A stretch of 64,000 nt of DNA from Apus apus (GCF_020740795.1 NC_067287.1:33411501-33475500); one strand, 5' to 3'; positions 13,865 through 28,676 are shown, counted from the first letter of the stretch. Program-made: numbers and translations. The notes: generated from the letters alone by a model not told the origin.

Positions 13865-16585
13865 TCCATCAAACGTGGGACTAGTACTCTCCGCTTGACA
13901 AAAAATGAAACTGCAATTGACATTCACTAAAATGATTGCAGCACTCGGGTACTAAATTACGGAGAGTGAAAAGAGATACCTTAGAATGAGAAAGCTGAAA
14001 TAGAGTAATTAAAAAAACCACACTGTTATTTTGAGTGGGATAATGGTAGCCATTTCTACAAAAAGAAAACAAAACTAGACCCCAGAAACCACAGGAACTC
14101 CATGGTACTCCATAGTATGAGAGACAGGGGTTCTCTACAACAGCATTAAAAATGCCCTCATCAACAAAACATAAATGATCTCACAGGGAAGACTGACATT
14201 TATAGTACCAAAGGAAACACCACTCATAACAGCCTTTTATAGCCAGTTCTTTTAGTGCACTATGCAGTATGTTCACAGGTAAAGCTGTGTCCAGTCCACC
14301 TTCTCCAAAAAAAAAAGAGGTGATATTTTCATTCCAGGCTTAAGTTTTACCTTGAGCAAAAAAAAGAATGCAGAAAAGCTTCTAAAGTTGAGCAAATCTA
14401 GAGAAGAACAAATCTAGAAAATGCAACATTTTGATCAAGCAAGGCTCCCTCCAACCATTGCCAAATCATGTGAATTTAAAAAAAAACCCAAAACATCTAA
14501 GAGCAGAAGGGAGATGAAAGAAGTGATTAATCCATATGCCCCTAGGCTAAGATGTAACATCCATCTCTTTTCCAAGACTTCATAATACAATATTAAAACT
14601 GTAGGGTTGTGAACCGATACATACAGCTCTGCTGGGATCAAATACACTGTGCAAATACACTGAGATATACCAGAACCTTCTTGCATTTAAACATGCACTT
14701 CTCTTTAGTGTAAACAGCTCTAGCAAATAAAGCAGCCCATCCTGACTGACATACTTCAGCAATTCTGAAACACAATTATTCTTTCATGTTATTGCAAAGT
14801 GTATAAAGAATCTATAAAATTGCTGCAAGACGCAAAATATTTCTTCCCGGAAGGGAAACTGTGTAGTCAGAACATCTCATTGCTTTTAGAAAGAAGATAT
14901 TTATGAATAATATGATGGGAACTTTCAGAACATACTGCATCAATCAAGTTCTGCATGAGTAATTATAATAATGTTTTATAACATAATTAATTTTGTCTGC
15001 ATGGCTCGTATTTCTGAAAGACAAGATTTCTTCCCCAAAGGACATCAGCCCTCAGCATCAGTTTTTGGTAAATTACTGTGATTCCTTTGAGAACATCCGA
15101 GCATCTGAGTAGTAAAGAAACATTTGTTTTCTGGTCTAGAATTTGAATGTTGAGGTCACAGAAGGTCTGCAAGCTGCTATTTTCCTTCTGTGGCAATTGT
15201 TGCTTTGAAAGCTTTTACAAATGCGTACAAGCCGTTAGGTGTAGGAAGGCTTATGTCAGTAGGCAGTAAAACTCTTCCAATGGGAAGCCAGCTCACTGCT
15301 TTCTCTTTACTGCTACTCAAATGAGACTCTATCAGTTTCTTATGGCTCTATCTTCAGATTTCAAGTTATTTTTTAATTTTTAATGTAATTACCATAAAGA
15401 AAGGAATTAACAATTTATATGTATAAGTCAACCAGTTGAAAATAGCTTTACTACTATAAAAACCGGGATTAATTCTAAGTAAGGCTTACTTTCAAAGGGC
15501 AGAAGTAGGAAAAATGAGACAAAGAATAGTTTGCTACAGATCACACTAACAGAAATGATTAGAGGTTCACATAAGCAATGATCCCTCAAGCATTTCATAA
15601 TAATAGTGAGAAGAAAAATATAAACTTTAAAGAAAGGCCAAAAGTTGCACAGGTAACACATATAGAGGAAAACAGATGCAGAACAGAAATGTGGAAGAGA
15701 GAACCATAAGGAAGATAAGGAACTAATTACTTGAACTGACAACAGGCTATCCATGGGGGGAGACTAGAAATGTGAGATTGTTGTCAGCATCAATACAACC
15801 CTAAGATAAGTTTAAAGCAAGTTGGTCATATAATTAATCCCTCAGTTCTCAGAAACAAAGCTGCTTCTACTCACTTCACAAGAATTGTGGTCAGGCTGAC
15901 TAATAGGCATTCAGGATACTTGTGAAATTAAATTCCTTTTTAATGAGGAGTCATATTAAATGTTTTTCAAAGTGTATACCATTTTCAGTAAAACTAGCTT
16001 TGCATTAACTATTACACCAGTTAACAAACAAGACTTTACAAACTAAGAAACCTTTTTCTTACGTTTCGTAAGCCACTGATCTGGATTTGAATGCATTTAA
16101 TCAGTAGTGCATGACTATGAGAGTGAAAATTTCTATTAATTATTCACTTTATTAATTTCAGCCGTAAATTTTGCTGATGGCCAGCTTGATTATTTAATCA
16201 GCATGTTTCTACTAGCTGTGATGTCTATTTCTGTATTTCTACTTGTTGGGTTTCACAGTGTCTTTTGTTGAGACGCTATTAAAATACTCAGGGGACTATT
16301 CTGTATTTCTTCAACCCCTCTTTGTATCACAAAAAAAAATTAAATTAAGAAAATAAAGCTGCATGACAATGAAGTGGTAACCATAGGGTCAGGCCCAGGA
16401 TGGGTACTGAGGGTAACAGCAGTGACCTCAACATGCATGAACATGCAGATATCAAAGGCACCCTCTTGTACACTATCTGAAGGAAAAAGATGTAAAGGAA
16501 GACATCAGAGACTTGATCACTTCAGTCCATAGTGGACTGGGCCATCCCATCTGGTTAGCCACTGACTAGGGTACTCTCCTGTATA
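13865..16585. other. Non-coding AT-rich sequence
   Basis: The hydrophobic 108-codon minus frame at 15,428-15,754 arises from purine-rich plus-strand sequence. Nothing else was recognised. Confidence 0.55.
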
Positions 16586-16589
16586 GAGA

Positions 16590-17110
16590 ACCATACAAAA
16601 GCCTGGAGTGGGAGTGATGTCTAGACATCATCTGGTTCAACCTTCTGTTGAAAATAGGGCTTTGGATTAGGCTATCCAGGGCTCTGCAGCTAAATCTTGA
16701 ATATTTCCTGTGAGAGACAGTCTACCAGTTCTCTGGGTAACCTGTTACAATGCCTAGTTGTTCTCATGATGAAGAGTGACATCTTGTCACTCCATCTTGT
16801 CTATACCTTCCAGTATTGCAAGACTGCCATTAGACTCCTCTGAACATTCTTTCTCTAGGCTGAACAAACCAGCTTCCTTCAATCTTTCTTCATTTGTCAA
16901 ATTCTAAAACCCACACTCTAATAACCTTAGTAGTTCCCTGCTAGATCCTTCTCAGTTTTTCAATGTCTCTTGAAGTAGGGAGACCAAAACTGGACACAGT
17001 ATTCCATCTGTGGCCTAACAAGTGGTTGACTAAGGCATAATAATAAAATCCATTGATACGTTTGTTACATTTCTGCTGATACAGCCCAGGCTACGGATGT
17101 GTGGATGCCT
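16590..17110 (-). mobile_element. CR1 LINE fragment, antisense
   Basis: Read on the plus strand, this is the reverse complement of a CR1 3' region. It has GACATCATCTGGTTCAACCT (3' UTR end), AGGCTGAACAAACCAGC, GGAGACCAAAACTGGACACA followed by AGTATTCCATCTGTGGCCTA (RT end), and GCTGATACAGCCCAGGCTACG. It is heavily diverged and carries small indels. Confidence 0.8.
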
Positions 17111-17417
17111 ACTACAGGGATTCAACATGAAGACATGACTCAAGATCATGCAACAGGACATATGCAATGCTGGTCATCCAAAATACCATATGTGGTTCCA
17201 CCACTGAGCTGTTTCTCTGGGCCCAGACCATCTGGCTGACCACAGCCTCGAGGGATGGAGCAGGAAGGATTCCCAGACAAACACTCTGCCCCTGTTCTGC
17301 CTCAGCACATGCAAGATCTAGGACAACAGGCAGCTCGTGTGTCCCCAGCACACTAACACAATCTTCAGTTCTTAACAATCCTAAACCTAATTTCTGCACT
17401 CTGCCTAAAATAATGGG

Positions 17418-17810
17418 AAGGCAAAAGTTTGTCGAAGGAAAAAGTTTGTCTCAGCAGATCGAGAGAGGTGATTCTGCCCCTCTACTCTACCCTTGTGAGA
17501 CCTCACCTGGAACACTGTGTTCAGCTCTGGTGGCCCAAACACAAGCAAGATGTGGACCTTCTAGAACGTGTCCAGAGGAGGGCCTCAAAAATTATCCAAG
17601 GGCTGGAGCACCTCTCTTACGAGAACAGGCTGAGGGAGTTGGGGTTGTTCAGCCTAAAGAAGAGAAGCTCTGCAGGGAACCTCATAGCTGCCTTCCAGTA
17701 CCTGAAGGGGGCCTAAAGGAAAGCTGGGGATGGGCTTTTGACAAGGGGTTGTTGTGAGAGGACAAGGGGCAACGGTTTTAAACTGAAAGAAGAGAGATTT
17801 AGCCTGACAC
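17418..17810 (+). mobile_element. CR1 LINE fragment, 3' part of RT
   Basis: A frame at 17,429-17,716 reads as the CR1 RT C-terminus: [20 protein letters not shown], then [20 protein letters not shown] and [14 protein letters not shown]. It stops after FQYLKGA. The final CR1 3' UTR is missing or too diverged to see after about 17,810. The 196-codon open frame over the same bases is a shadow frame. This copy sits just beside an antisense CR1 (16,590-17,110). Confidence 0.9.
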
Positions 17811-20800
17811 TTAAAATTACATATAACTATGTTTAAATATATAAAATTGTCAAGAATGGTAGCTTGACAATTCTCCCTTATTCTTTACTTGCTCAGTGGA
17901 AAGCACTTTTGTTTTTTGGTCTCCATGGCTATTCAGGTAGTTTTTAATTACATAGTTGTTACAGTACTTCCAATCTAAAGTGTGCAATAGGGAAATCAAA
18001 TTTGAAAATGGAACATGCTTGTGCTGAGTAGATTAAACAGTTTGCATTTACAAAAAGAAAATAGTGTTCTCCCTGTTCTCATTTACAGTTGCTGTGATTT
18101 TACTGATAAGTTGCTCTATATGAATTTTAGCTCTCAGTTTTGTAGGCAAAACACAAAGATAAAAACATCAATAAATCTATCCACTGTATATTGAAAAACT
18201 TACATGGAGTTTGATTAAAACATATCTACTAAGTCAGGCACAATGGTTTTCATCCTTTTAGAACTGCTTAGTTTTGAGTCACTTGTAAGCAGTAAACCAA
18301 TGTTAATTTCACAAATAACATAGGGAAGTAAGGGAGTAAGCCACAGTGTCCTACTTGGAAAGGAGTGTTAGCACTACCATGGTAGTCCTTAGCCACCCTC
18401 ATTCACACTCAGTGATTAGTTAATGATGTTGTACAAAAAGGAACAGCAGCAGTAAGGAAAATACAGGAGACTTGGACCAGAATTCAGTACAGGATGATGG
18501 CTAGGAGTTTAAATCAAAAGGCGATCATGACTGGATTTTCTATCAGTCTCTTAGACTAACTGATTTATAGAAATCTTTTGTCAGCCTAGTAACATGGAGA
18601 ACAAAAATCACTTCACACAGCACAGTTAAAAGTATATACAATTGTGTCCTTGGAACATGCAATCCTTTCAATTTCAGTACATCCTGAAGCAGATGGAAGG
18701 TATCCTGATGAGATTTTTCCTTCCTCTGCGTGGGAGTCCCTCACATCAAAATAGAGTTTCTTCTTTCCTGTCATTCATTGTTCCAGTCCTATGAGGTTAG
18801 GAGATAATTTTGCCTAGCAGGGCATCTCTTTAATTAAATATATCCTCTTAGGAGATAGCTCTACAGCATCTTCACAAGGGCTAGACTGGGTGGAGTTTGA
18901 TCAGATATGGCTGATTTTAAAGAAGCATTTCCGCTCCAGAAGAGCACTATGGTGTGTGAAAGGAATGTATTTCAAGCTATTTGTAGGCAGCTTTTGTAGG
19001 CATATGATTATTAAAACCACTGACTTGAAAGTTTTGTTTTGCTGATAGTCACACAAATGTTTACTGTAGGTCATATACATTGTCAGAAGGAACCCATGAC
19101 TTGCACTTAAAGATTTAAATAAACATAAAAACCGGAACTGTAAATCTAATGAAAACTCCATAGATACTAGAGATGCTTTTTTAAGTGTTTACTCAATCTT
19201 TGCCCTTAATATTTGTGCCTAAAGCTGCATTCCACAATTGAATAACTATGTCTCTTTCCTATAAATAAGTAACAGATTTCCTTTTAAATTATTTAACATT
19301 AAGGTAGATTCTATTAATTCACTCACTTAGGGATTTCTGAATTTAAGAGACTGGTTTAAAAAACAGCTGTCTTACCTGTAGAAACAGGTCAAACAGAACT
19401 TCTGCAAGAGACAAATATTTTTTATGACTTCACTGGAGATTCTCTGAATAGATGGGGAAACACATAATACCATTATGTTCCCATATTTAAGTTTATTTTT
19501 GCTGAAGTGTGCTGCAGAATCACTGATTACTCATATATTGATCAACAGACTTCTTCCATTCCAAGAAATCTTTTTTTTAATTTTGTGCCAGTATAAAACA
19601 ACAAAAAGCACCCACAAGTCGGCCAGCCTTGGTTGTGGTTGCAAATATTTTGCAAAGCTGCTTACTTAATTGAGAAATTTAATCAGAAAAAGATCATGTG
19701 GCTTAGTATCTAGTTGTGCAATAATAGTACAGCCCATTTTTTGTGTTATGTTTTAGCATAAAAGTGGCTTGAAAGTGCTCAAGTTTTCTGAACAGTCCAA
19801 CTCAATGCCTTTAATGGGATATGCCAGCTTTATAATACAGGTCCTAGGACAAAACCTACCTTAAAAAAGAAATGTATTCTTATCCTTTAGTGAAAATGCT
19901 TATCTGTCACCTAAGGAATCTGCGCAGGATTTAATGCTTAAAATAAGGACATCGAATGACATTTAAAACTTGACACAGCGAAATACACTGACAGCCACAC
20001 TTGAAAAGCAGGGTGGTATTATAGGAATCATCAAGATAAATGAGAAAAAGAGTTTAAAAATTCTGATTCTATCATCTGCTAAGCATAATCTTCAATGCGG
20101 TAAAAGGTGGAAGCCAGTGGAGAGCTTATCAGTGAAACAGCAAAATGCAGATGGCTGTCATTTAGGTCAAAGATAATTCTTCATTCATTGGCTTTCACAG
20201 GCAGTATTTAAACTTAAATAGCTAAATAACACTCTACAGCTCAGTGTGAATGACATTCAAAATTTGCTGTAGCAAGTTAAATATATAATCCTCATATCCT
20301 TGGTGACAGTTTTGCATGTTTAGCTTTGATTTTAAAACACAACTGTGCCTCAAAAACAAAAAAAAAAAAGCTAGGGAGGGATGTGGGGAAAATATCTGGC
20401 ATTAGTGCTACCAGCACAAATAATTTCAATGACCAACACAAATACACTGAAATAATAGTGGCCACATAGAAAGCAGAAAGCAGTACCTGACCAAGACTGC
20501 AGCCTTTTCTGTCTGTAATTATTTCACATAGAGCTTCTGTTTTTTTTCTGTGAATCAGCTGAAAGTCAGCTCTCAGTGTAGTCCTGTCTCTGCCTCTCAC
20601 TCATTTCAGAAGGGCTCATACTATTTGCTTCCTCTCAGAAGCAGGCCAAGAAAAAGCTTATATTCTTGTCTTCATCACATCAGTAATCATATACTTGCTG
20701 TCAGTCCTTATAAATGCCTTGGTGAAAATGAAAGCAAAATGGCAGCCCTACATAATAATGAGAACCCACAAGCAACGTTCCTGTAGAAACTAGCATTCTG

Positions 20801-21125
20801 GATACACGGCCACAGAGGGGTGGAAGGAGAAGACACAAACCAAGAGCCTCATTCTGAACCAATCAGCCATGCAGGACTAAAATCTTGGAACTATAAAACA
20901 CGGTATGTACCCAGAGGCTACCAGGGATGTTGAAGACTCAAACACTTCAAAAGTGTTATTTACAGCTTGCAGAACGGCATTCTGAACGCATCACTCCTTT
21001 CAGAACAGACCTGGAAAATTCCTTTATTGTGGTTCTAAGTTACTTTGCAAATTGTATTTTACCGAACAATGGTTCCAAACCATGGAAGATCAATGGTGCC
21101 GTTTTCAATCTCGAATTTAGAAAAA

Positions 21126-21148
21126 ACAACAACAACAACAACAACAAA
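21126..21148 (+). repeat. (AAC)n microsatellite
   Basis: About seven AAC units followed by A-rich sequence. The Asn-rich open frame across it is an artefact of the repeat. Confidence 0.9.
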
Positions 21149-24100
21149 ACGAAAAAAAAACAACTTCCAGGAAACAGAACTGAAAGTTAAGCATGATGAT
21201 CTGTAACAATGATTTTGGCTAAAGGTTATTGTACATTTGGTAAAAAGATCATAAGGTTGCTTAATAAACTGCAGGCCAAAAACTGCTACAAAGATTTCCA
21301 GTTATTAACATCAGACACAATCTCTTAACTTCAAATTGTAACAGATTTTTCTTACCACGCCAGATGTGCATATGTCTGCAGGGAAGAAAAGACGGGCAAA
21401 CAAAATCTATGCCCTTTTTGATTTTGATCCTGGAATATCACAATAAAAATGAACAGTAAGAAAACAGAGCATGTGTCTGGATTATTTCAAAATGTAATTA
21501 ACCAAGCTTGAATCCCATGGGGGCATATTTTCAAACCCCTTTGAAAACTGAGTTGAAGCCCTTAGCAGATACTGTTAAAAACAACAAACAGCTAACAAGA
21601 ATATTTTTGTTCCATTCATAAAGCTCCTGAAACTCATAACTTAGAAGACAGGAATAACTTATTACTTTTGTATCAGCTGAGAGAAGATATAGCTGTTAGT
21701 TACTGTAAACTTTACATTATAAGCATTATTTTAACATAAATTATTAGCTTTCTGGAAATGCCACAAAGTTCATATTTTCTCTCTATGTTAAGAGATTGTA
21801 CTAAGAGGACCAATGAGAAAAGAGATGCAATATTTAGTTAATGAACTTTTACAATTACTCTCTCCTTTGAGGTATTACAGAGATGCATTTTTGTAGGGCA
21901 CATTAGAGAATTAATAGGACACTTTGGGGTATAGTGATATTAATGTGTGAACATCAAGCCAGCAGCGAAAAATTGAAATTAATTAGCCAATACAAATACA
22001 TAATTATTACATTTAGCTAGTATCATTTTTTATCGGCATGGTCCATTAATCAAAGACCTTGAAACACTAGTAGCTAGCCAAGAAGGAGAACAGTCCACCA
22101 GAAGCAATGCCCTTGAGCTACATTTACCAAACTCACGTTGCATTTTATTTGATTCAGAGGCCGGTGGTCTTAATTGGTGCTGCTATACACAACACTCAAA
22201 ACACAGGATAGAAACTTTCTGCACTTGACTGAAGCAAAATAACTATTTGCAGAAGACAGTACTTTCTTAAACTGTTACTAGCTCCTGGCACACGGAGCTG
22301 CAGTTAAAACCAAAAGGTGAGTACTCTGGAGCATTTATGCTCCAAGGGCCTCCCAGGGTCCCACAAAAGGCATGAAAAACCTGCTTAAGACTCTTGAGTG
22401 CTTTCAAGATAAACCCTGAGTCTTAAACCAGCAACAGTGAACAAGAGTGGATGGAACAGGACAGAGGCAACATAGTGCAGACCGCTGCACAAGCCTGTGT
22501 ATAATAAGCACCCTTTATCCCAAAATTCATAACACAACTCAACAAAAGTCAGTCTGCTGACACTTGTTGTTTCCTCCGCCTTAGAAACTTTGTTCATGCA
22601 AAAGCCTACTTCAGTAAGCTAGGTGGTTGGTTTTTATTCAATCATTTTGAATGACCAACCGAGATTTCAAAGAGAATATGTTTGAGACCATGCAGGATGT
22701 GCATTGTAAAACCTTCTATTATCTATGCAGATATATTCAATATTTCTTCTTCAATATGTCAAGGACCAACAGAGAAAAAGGCGCTTCTCTAGAGAGACCA
22801 CAATAGCAGGCAAGTGTGGTATCAACATCTCTGTTCTTCCTGGACAGATGTGCTGACAGGCAGAAGTGGCCTTCCAGCAGAAGGAATATTATGTTTGCTT
22901 GTATTCACTGGAGTTAACACTCTAGTTACAAAACCGAACTGTGTGTGAGATCCAATGGCCAGTATATACAACAGTCCTAATTTAAGCAAGCATATTTTAA
23001 CCCCATAAAAACACTCTGAAATCATTTTCCTGCCTTGTAGAATTAACTAGCTTTGAGGAAAATGTACAAAAAAACAGTGGAAAAGAGTTCCGTCGTACAT
23101 ATCACAAATCAGCTAGCTGAGCTACTGTTTGGCTGATTGTGAGGCAGCTTTTAAGCTGCTGTAGTAGCTCTTGAAATGAAATAAGAAGTGGTTATTTGCA
23201 TTTTTCTTTTCTTACTACAAGATATTGACGTATTATTATGACACTTGCATTCCCTTTGTGGACTGCTTTTTCTGTTAGTGCTCTAATGAAAAAATATGAG
23301 AATGAAGAGCTTCTAGCAATTAACATAGCACAGATTTCTACATCTAGTATCATAATTCAAATGTGGTATTATGAAGAAAAGTTCTTAAGAATAAAATCTG
23401 TTGAGAACTTAATCTTTTGCAGTTGTGTTTAAAATTAATGTTTAAAAAGATGCACTTAGGGAATTGATGAAAAAACGGCAGTTTAGAAATTATGTTCTTA
23501 TGTTGACAATCAGTCGCCTGTTCTTAAATCACCTGTTTAAAAGTTCCCTGAACCTTTTAGAAGGTATAATGAAATAACTGCATGTGAAAGAGACTCAAAT
23601 TCATGTGGTCCAACTGGCTTCCATCCAGATTTCTGACTTTTCCCCAGGGATCATCAGAAACAGCTGCTTGAGCAATGAAAGCTCTTCCAAAAGTCAAAAG
23701 CCTCCTCTTGTGTTTGTTGTAGCCTAACACAAACAGCTGCTGCCAGTTGTAGTTGCTGGGGGGAGAAGACAGTCACTGAAAGAAGTGGGTGCTGGTGGGA
23801 GTGTGATGTTCAGTCCTGATTGAGAAAAAACATGTGGAAGGAAGGAAAAACCTGTCCTGGGAAGGTGGGAGCAACATTTAGATTTCACCATGCAAGAGTC
23901 AAGCGCCTTTGTCCAAATGGTTGCAGGGCTTGATGATATGACTACTTAGTCTGAAAATAACTTCTGCAGTGCCTCTCATCACTGTATTCCAGAATCCAGT
24001 TTTACAACACTTATTATGCCCAAGCATCACAATCTTCTTATAGAAAAGTGAACAAAACTAGTGAGGGGACAAACCTAAACAAATTATTCCATAACACTCT

Positions 24101-27100
24101 TTACCCCAGGTTTCCAGGAGAGAAATTAAACTGAATATAATAATAATTTATTCACATGGCTCTCATCTGTTATATAAGTTATTGAAAATCTACAGCAAGT
24201 TTTCTGTCCTAAGAGAAACCATTATTATTGTTGCTTAAATTTGCATTGTAGACAAAATAGAGGCCTTTTAACACCCACAAATTGTAACTGTTCTAATCAG
24301 GATATAACTGGACCCAAATATCAGTATACTAAACTAATGTAACTAATAACAGTGTCTAAGGATTTTCTAATACTTTCATGACATAACTGGACATAAATTG
24401 TAAACATTTTATACAACTATGTGATCAACGTGGCCACCAAACTGGTAAAGACAGGTGAGTGCATGTAGTAGGCATTTAAATAACCAAAGTTGTCAGACAA
24501 GATAAGCAGAACCACCTCCTTACTACAGAAGAAGGATGACCAGCAACGCCAAAACCAAGATGAGCAGCTCTGTGACACCTCTTTTGGGAATGAGTGGGCA
24601 ACAGTTTAAGAACATCACAAACAGCCAAGGAAAAGCAGAGAAGTGATCACCTTGATCTTAGACATTAGGAATTACCAAGGATTTAATCTTCAGTCCTACC
24701 AGATGTAGCATCAGCTCTAGTACTGTATGCTCAGTGCTAATGTGTTGTAAATGAACAATTCTGTATCATTAATAAAGTGTAAGAATTACTAATCACCAAG
24801 AGTGTGTTGTTGATGAAATACTTTACTAATGTTAAACTTCTAAATACCCATTACAGTGATCTCTAATTCCTTATTTTCTATCCACATATATTCACCTGCA
24901 GCAGCATTATAATAAAGATGTGTTAGGTGAGATTATAGAACACATGGGCGAGTCTTCAGTAAATCACTTAAGTGCACATGAAGCTATAAATAAAACAACA
25001 AGCCCCACTAAATGCAATAGAATTACTTATTTTAACAAAAGCAGCATTAGGAAGTTTTGCTTATCATTGTAAGTTTTTATGTCAGATCTTAAGCTCTAAC
25101 TTTTTAGTGTTTAGAATAGCCAGAAAAAAATTTCACTAGGACCACAGAATCATAACAGTGACATAGCAAAATTTCACCATGGACCCACCTTGCTATCAGT
25201 AAAAATGAATTAACTCCACCCAGTAGAGAAAGGAGCTACAGGACCTTTTAATTGTATTATCCTGGGTATTTCATGCTACCATGATTTGTGATGTCTCAAA
25301 AGTCTCATAACTGTAGAAGATTCATTCAAAATACCAACTTAAGAATTAAGGAACCCATTCCAAAATGTATAAGCAAGCTTTCTGCCTAATCCCTTGATGA
25401 TAATTTTTGAGACTTAAATTTTGGAACAGCATCTTGTCCTAAGCAAGGCTAGCATCACGAACTGAAGATGAAGTAGGCCATGAACAGGCAAGAACAAAAG
25501 TTGTAGTGGCAACAAAGACCATCAAGCCCTATCCAATCCAGTCTCCACAGGTCATGGCCCTCTTTGGAACTGGAAAGGAAAGCAAATAGGGTGGAAACTA
25601 CAGCTGGCTGTTTCTACCTCCTTTCTCAGTCGTCAGCCCTGTTTTCTAGGTAAGCTCAACATAATCAGTCAATATTAAAAAGAGCTGGTGGACAGGCTGA
25701 GGAGGCAGGGACAGAGAGAGTCACTATCTACAGACTGAGAAACATTTCTCAGTCCACAGTAGCTGCAAAATATCAAAATCGTAATGTGATTTTGCAAGAA
25801 ACTTGAAACAGTAGTTATGTTCTAAGAATATAGGGCAGAGAAAATGAAAGATGTTATTTTGATCTCCGTATTTATTGCTGCTTTGCTTTTTTTGGAAATT
25901 CTCCCAGGACATTTTGGGTTGGTCTCTTTACACTTCCTCAGTTGGTCTATGGGGATTTCTAAGATCCAAGCTACAAATGAAGATGCGTGTTTTATGATCA
26001 CATCTGACACTGGGCACTACTAATAAAGGAAAAATTGATGTGTTACTGTAAGGCAGAATCACATAATTTACAGTGGAAGGCATAGCAATTTGGGTGGACT
26101 GAAAAAACATATTCTTTGCAGACAGTAGACAGATTAAAATGCTGAACACTTCTCACATCCTCTCATCATAGGAAGCAGAGGTCTGACTTGATGGTTTGAA
26201 GACTAGGCAGCAAACTCAATAAGCAGTCTGCTCATTCCTTCATATTTCCTCATGCTGTAGTTAAACAGAGAACACTAAACTGGTAAGAAATCACATGAAG
26301 TCATTGATGAACACACTATATAGATTTAGCATATCATGAATGATGAAAACCAGTCACACTGTAGATTATAGCCCACTTGCAGTGTAGTGCTTTGGGCCCT
26401 GATTTAAAAGCTGCGTGAGGTTTCAGCATCTTAATGGAGCAGAGCAACTGTGTAAAAGTTTTAGCACTTTAGCTCTTACTGAAAATCTATTTACAGACTG
26501 AGTACTCATATTGTAATTGTGTGGTTCCCCATCAAGAAAAGCATCTTTCAGAAGCTTCCTTAGCCAGAATTACTGGCTAACATCAAATATCCTACAGTTG
26601 CAGGAGTAGGCAGGAAGTAGAAAGCCCTTTTCTTTCTCTGTCAGGTAATTAGAACATAGAGCCTTCAGAGCCAGCTCAGCCTTTTCAATACGCATTTGGA
26701 CAGTGCCCAGCACAATGAGCCCCAGAGTCCACAGTTAAAGTGTCCATGCTCCATCTCAACAGAAACTAATATACATGAATATAGCCAATAGATATTAATT
26801 TGTCAAACAGCTTCGGGTGATTTTCCTGTTTTCTAAAGAAGGAGAAGGGCTTGAAAGGAAGTTCCTGGGGCTGTAAACAGGAGTTTATCATATTCCATTT
26901 CCTTCTGAATTGAGTAAGTAATTTATTTCCTTTTTTAATTTTTATTTTTTATTGCTACCTGATTTATGGCACCACACAAAGCTCAGCTGCTAACTTAAAG
27001 TGAATTTCAGTAGCGCCAGGGGCTCCTCCTTCAGACTTCAACTCCATTTTCACTATGTCCCACAGGGTCTATATAGCACATGTCTGCAGAAATCAAGCTG

Positions 27101-27921
27101 GTCTGTAGCTCAAGTAAAGATAATCACAGCACTCCAGTCTGCACTCAGGAGAAAGACATTCACTTCCCACACTCTGAGGGTGTGCCTTCGCAATGAAACA
27201 GGAACAAACTAAAGAAGTAGCACCTCTAATCCTTTTCTCACTCAAATTCTATGGTAGGAAGGAAGATATGCCTTGTGCCAGTGTATCTAACATCTGAACT
27301 TTAAACTCACACCGACGTTAAGGCACCTCTAGCCTGATCAGCTGTATTTTTGTCAGATAATAAGAACAGATGGTGGTATTTGATACAAAACAATCAGCTA
27401 ACTTAGCAAAGATTTGGGCATACATTTTCAGAACAAGGTATCTGATGAGGCTGATAAATAAAAGTTCCCATGGGAACAGAATACTGGAAATAGCATCCTT
27501 ATAATAGAAAAAAATGTAACTAATTCAAATATGAGCAAGTGAAGGTACCCTTAATTATAGAAACCACAGTGCTTACAACCTTTATGCTACTGAAATTACA
27601 TTTGCAAAATATAATTGTGAAAAGGTGACTTTCCCACAGCTAATTCCAGTAGACAAACTGCTCTTGAATGTCCTGTTCTTTGCCTAGATAATAGTTTTCC
27701 AGGTTATTATCAAATAAAATACTGGGAACTAAAGCTGGTCAGGAAATTTTTATCAAGTCTTCTTCAAAAAATAATTGTTTTTGTTACTATTAACACTAAA
27801 CTTTTTGCAGACAAGGCTTGATTAATTTCTTTTCCCCAGAAAAATGTCCTGAAGTGACATTTTCACAGAGAAAAGTAACTCGTATTTTCATTTCTTTTTG
27901 ATGTCAGAAGGATACTCTTCG

Positions 27922-27962
27922 AATCATAGAATTATACAGCCCATCTAAAAAGGTTCAGGCTA
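27922..27962 (-). mobile_element. Possible CR1 3'-end remnant, antisense
   Basis: GAATCATAGAATTATACAGC followed by a purine-rich GGTTCAGG resembles the reverse complement of a CR1 end. It is only about 40 bp long, so the call is weak. Confidence 0.35.
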
Positions 27963-28676
27963 AAAATGGTGAGCTTTGATTGCTGATTTTTCTTTATTCA
28001 TTTTAGAACTAAAATATATTACAGAAATCATTTTCACCCATCCTTCTGCATGTATTTTCACTAAGGAAAGGTATTATAGCCACTATAACAGCATTTTAGC
28101 TGTGCTGAAAATGAAGAAGTAAGCTTATTTAACAGAACAGGATACAATAAAGCTTGCTTTGTTTTGTCTGATATCTTGTGTATGAGAAAATACCCATTAT
28201 TGACAAGGGGTCAACAGTGAGTTCAGCTATAAATTGAGCTAGCTGCTAGCTCTGCACATCGTGGACAACAAAAACTCTGTGCAGTCTTTATAGGGTCTTT
28301 CTTAAATACATGGCATAGTCGGTGCAAATCATATTATGTGTGCTATTCTTATTATATTCCAAAGTATTTTAAGATTGTTCTTACTACTAAATATTAAAGA
28401 TCATGGACCAACATTGCTTTGGTGTCAATGCAAATTCATTGGATTTTTATATTCCAGAGCTGAATGTTTCATTGTTCCACTATCACTCTATTCAGTTCAT
28501 TGCTCAGATTGCACAAAAAAATCACCTGATACTAACAGGATTCCACAGTGCAAGGGCTCAGTCTATATGCACACCACCAAAAGTCAACATGAAAACAAAA
28601 GCTGCAAAATAGGAGCAACAGCTGATGGGCACATCTGGTCTTTTATCAGATTTACCTGTCTGGGCTAAAGCAAATC

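Larger units (their letters stand above)
17815..28670. other. Gene-poor AT-rich sequence
   Basis: No gene was recognised in about 10.9 kb. At 21,960-22,055 there is a block rich in TTAATTAG/TAATTA-type homeodomain sites that could be a conserved element; this is inference only. The other contents are the (AAC)n repeat at 21.1 kb and a tiny CR1-like piece at 27.9 kb. Confidence 0.55.

Noticed and set aside
15428..15754. Hydrophobic 108-codon minus frame resembling a membrane protein
   Set aside because: It arises from purine-rich plus-strand DNA. It has no splice context, and the composition explains the hydrophobicity.
17167..17757. 196-codon plus-strand open frame
   Set aside because: Its second half overlaps the CR1 RT remnant in a different frame and the first half has no domain, so it is a shadow frame.
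19376..19401. 26-bp minus-strand microexon (TTTGTCTCTTGCAG ... CTACAG|GTAAGA)
   Set aside because: The splice sites are good, but it is isolated by many kilobases from any other coding evidence, and such short pairs occur by chance.
23574..23720. GTGGTCCAACTGGCTTCC-like stretch as a CR1 piece
   Set aside because: Only a few words resemble CR1, and the rest does not align by eye.
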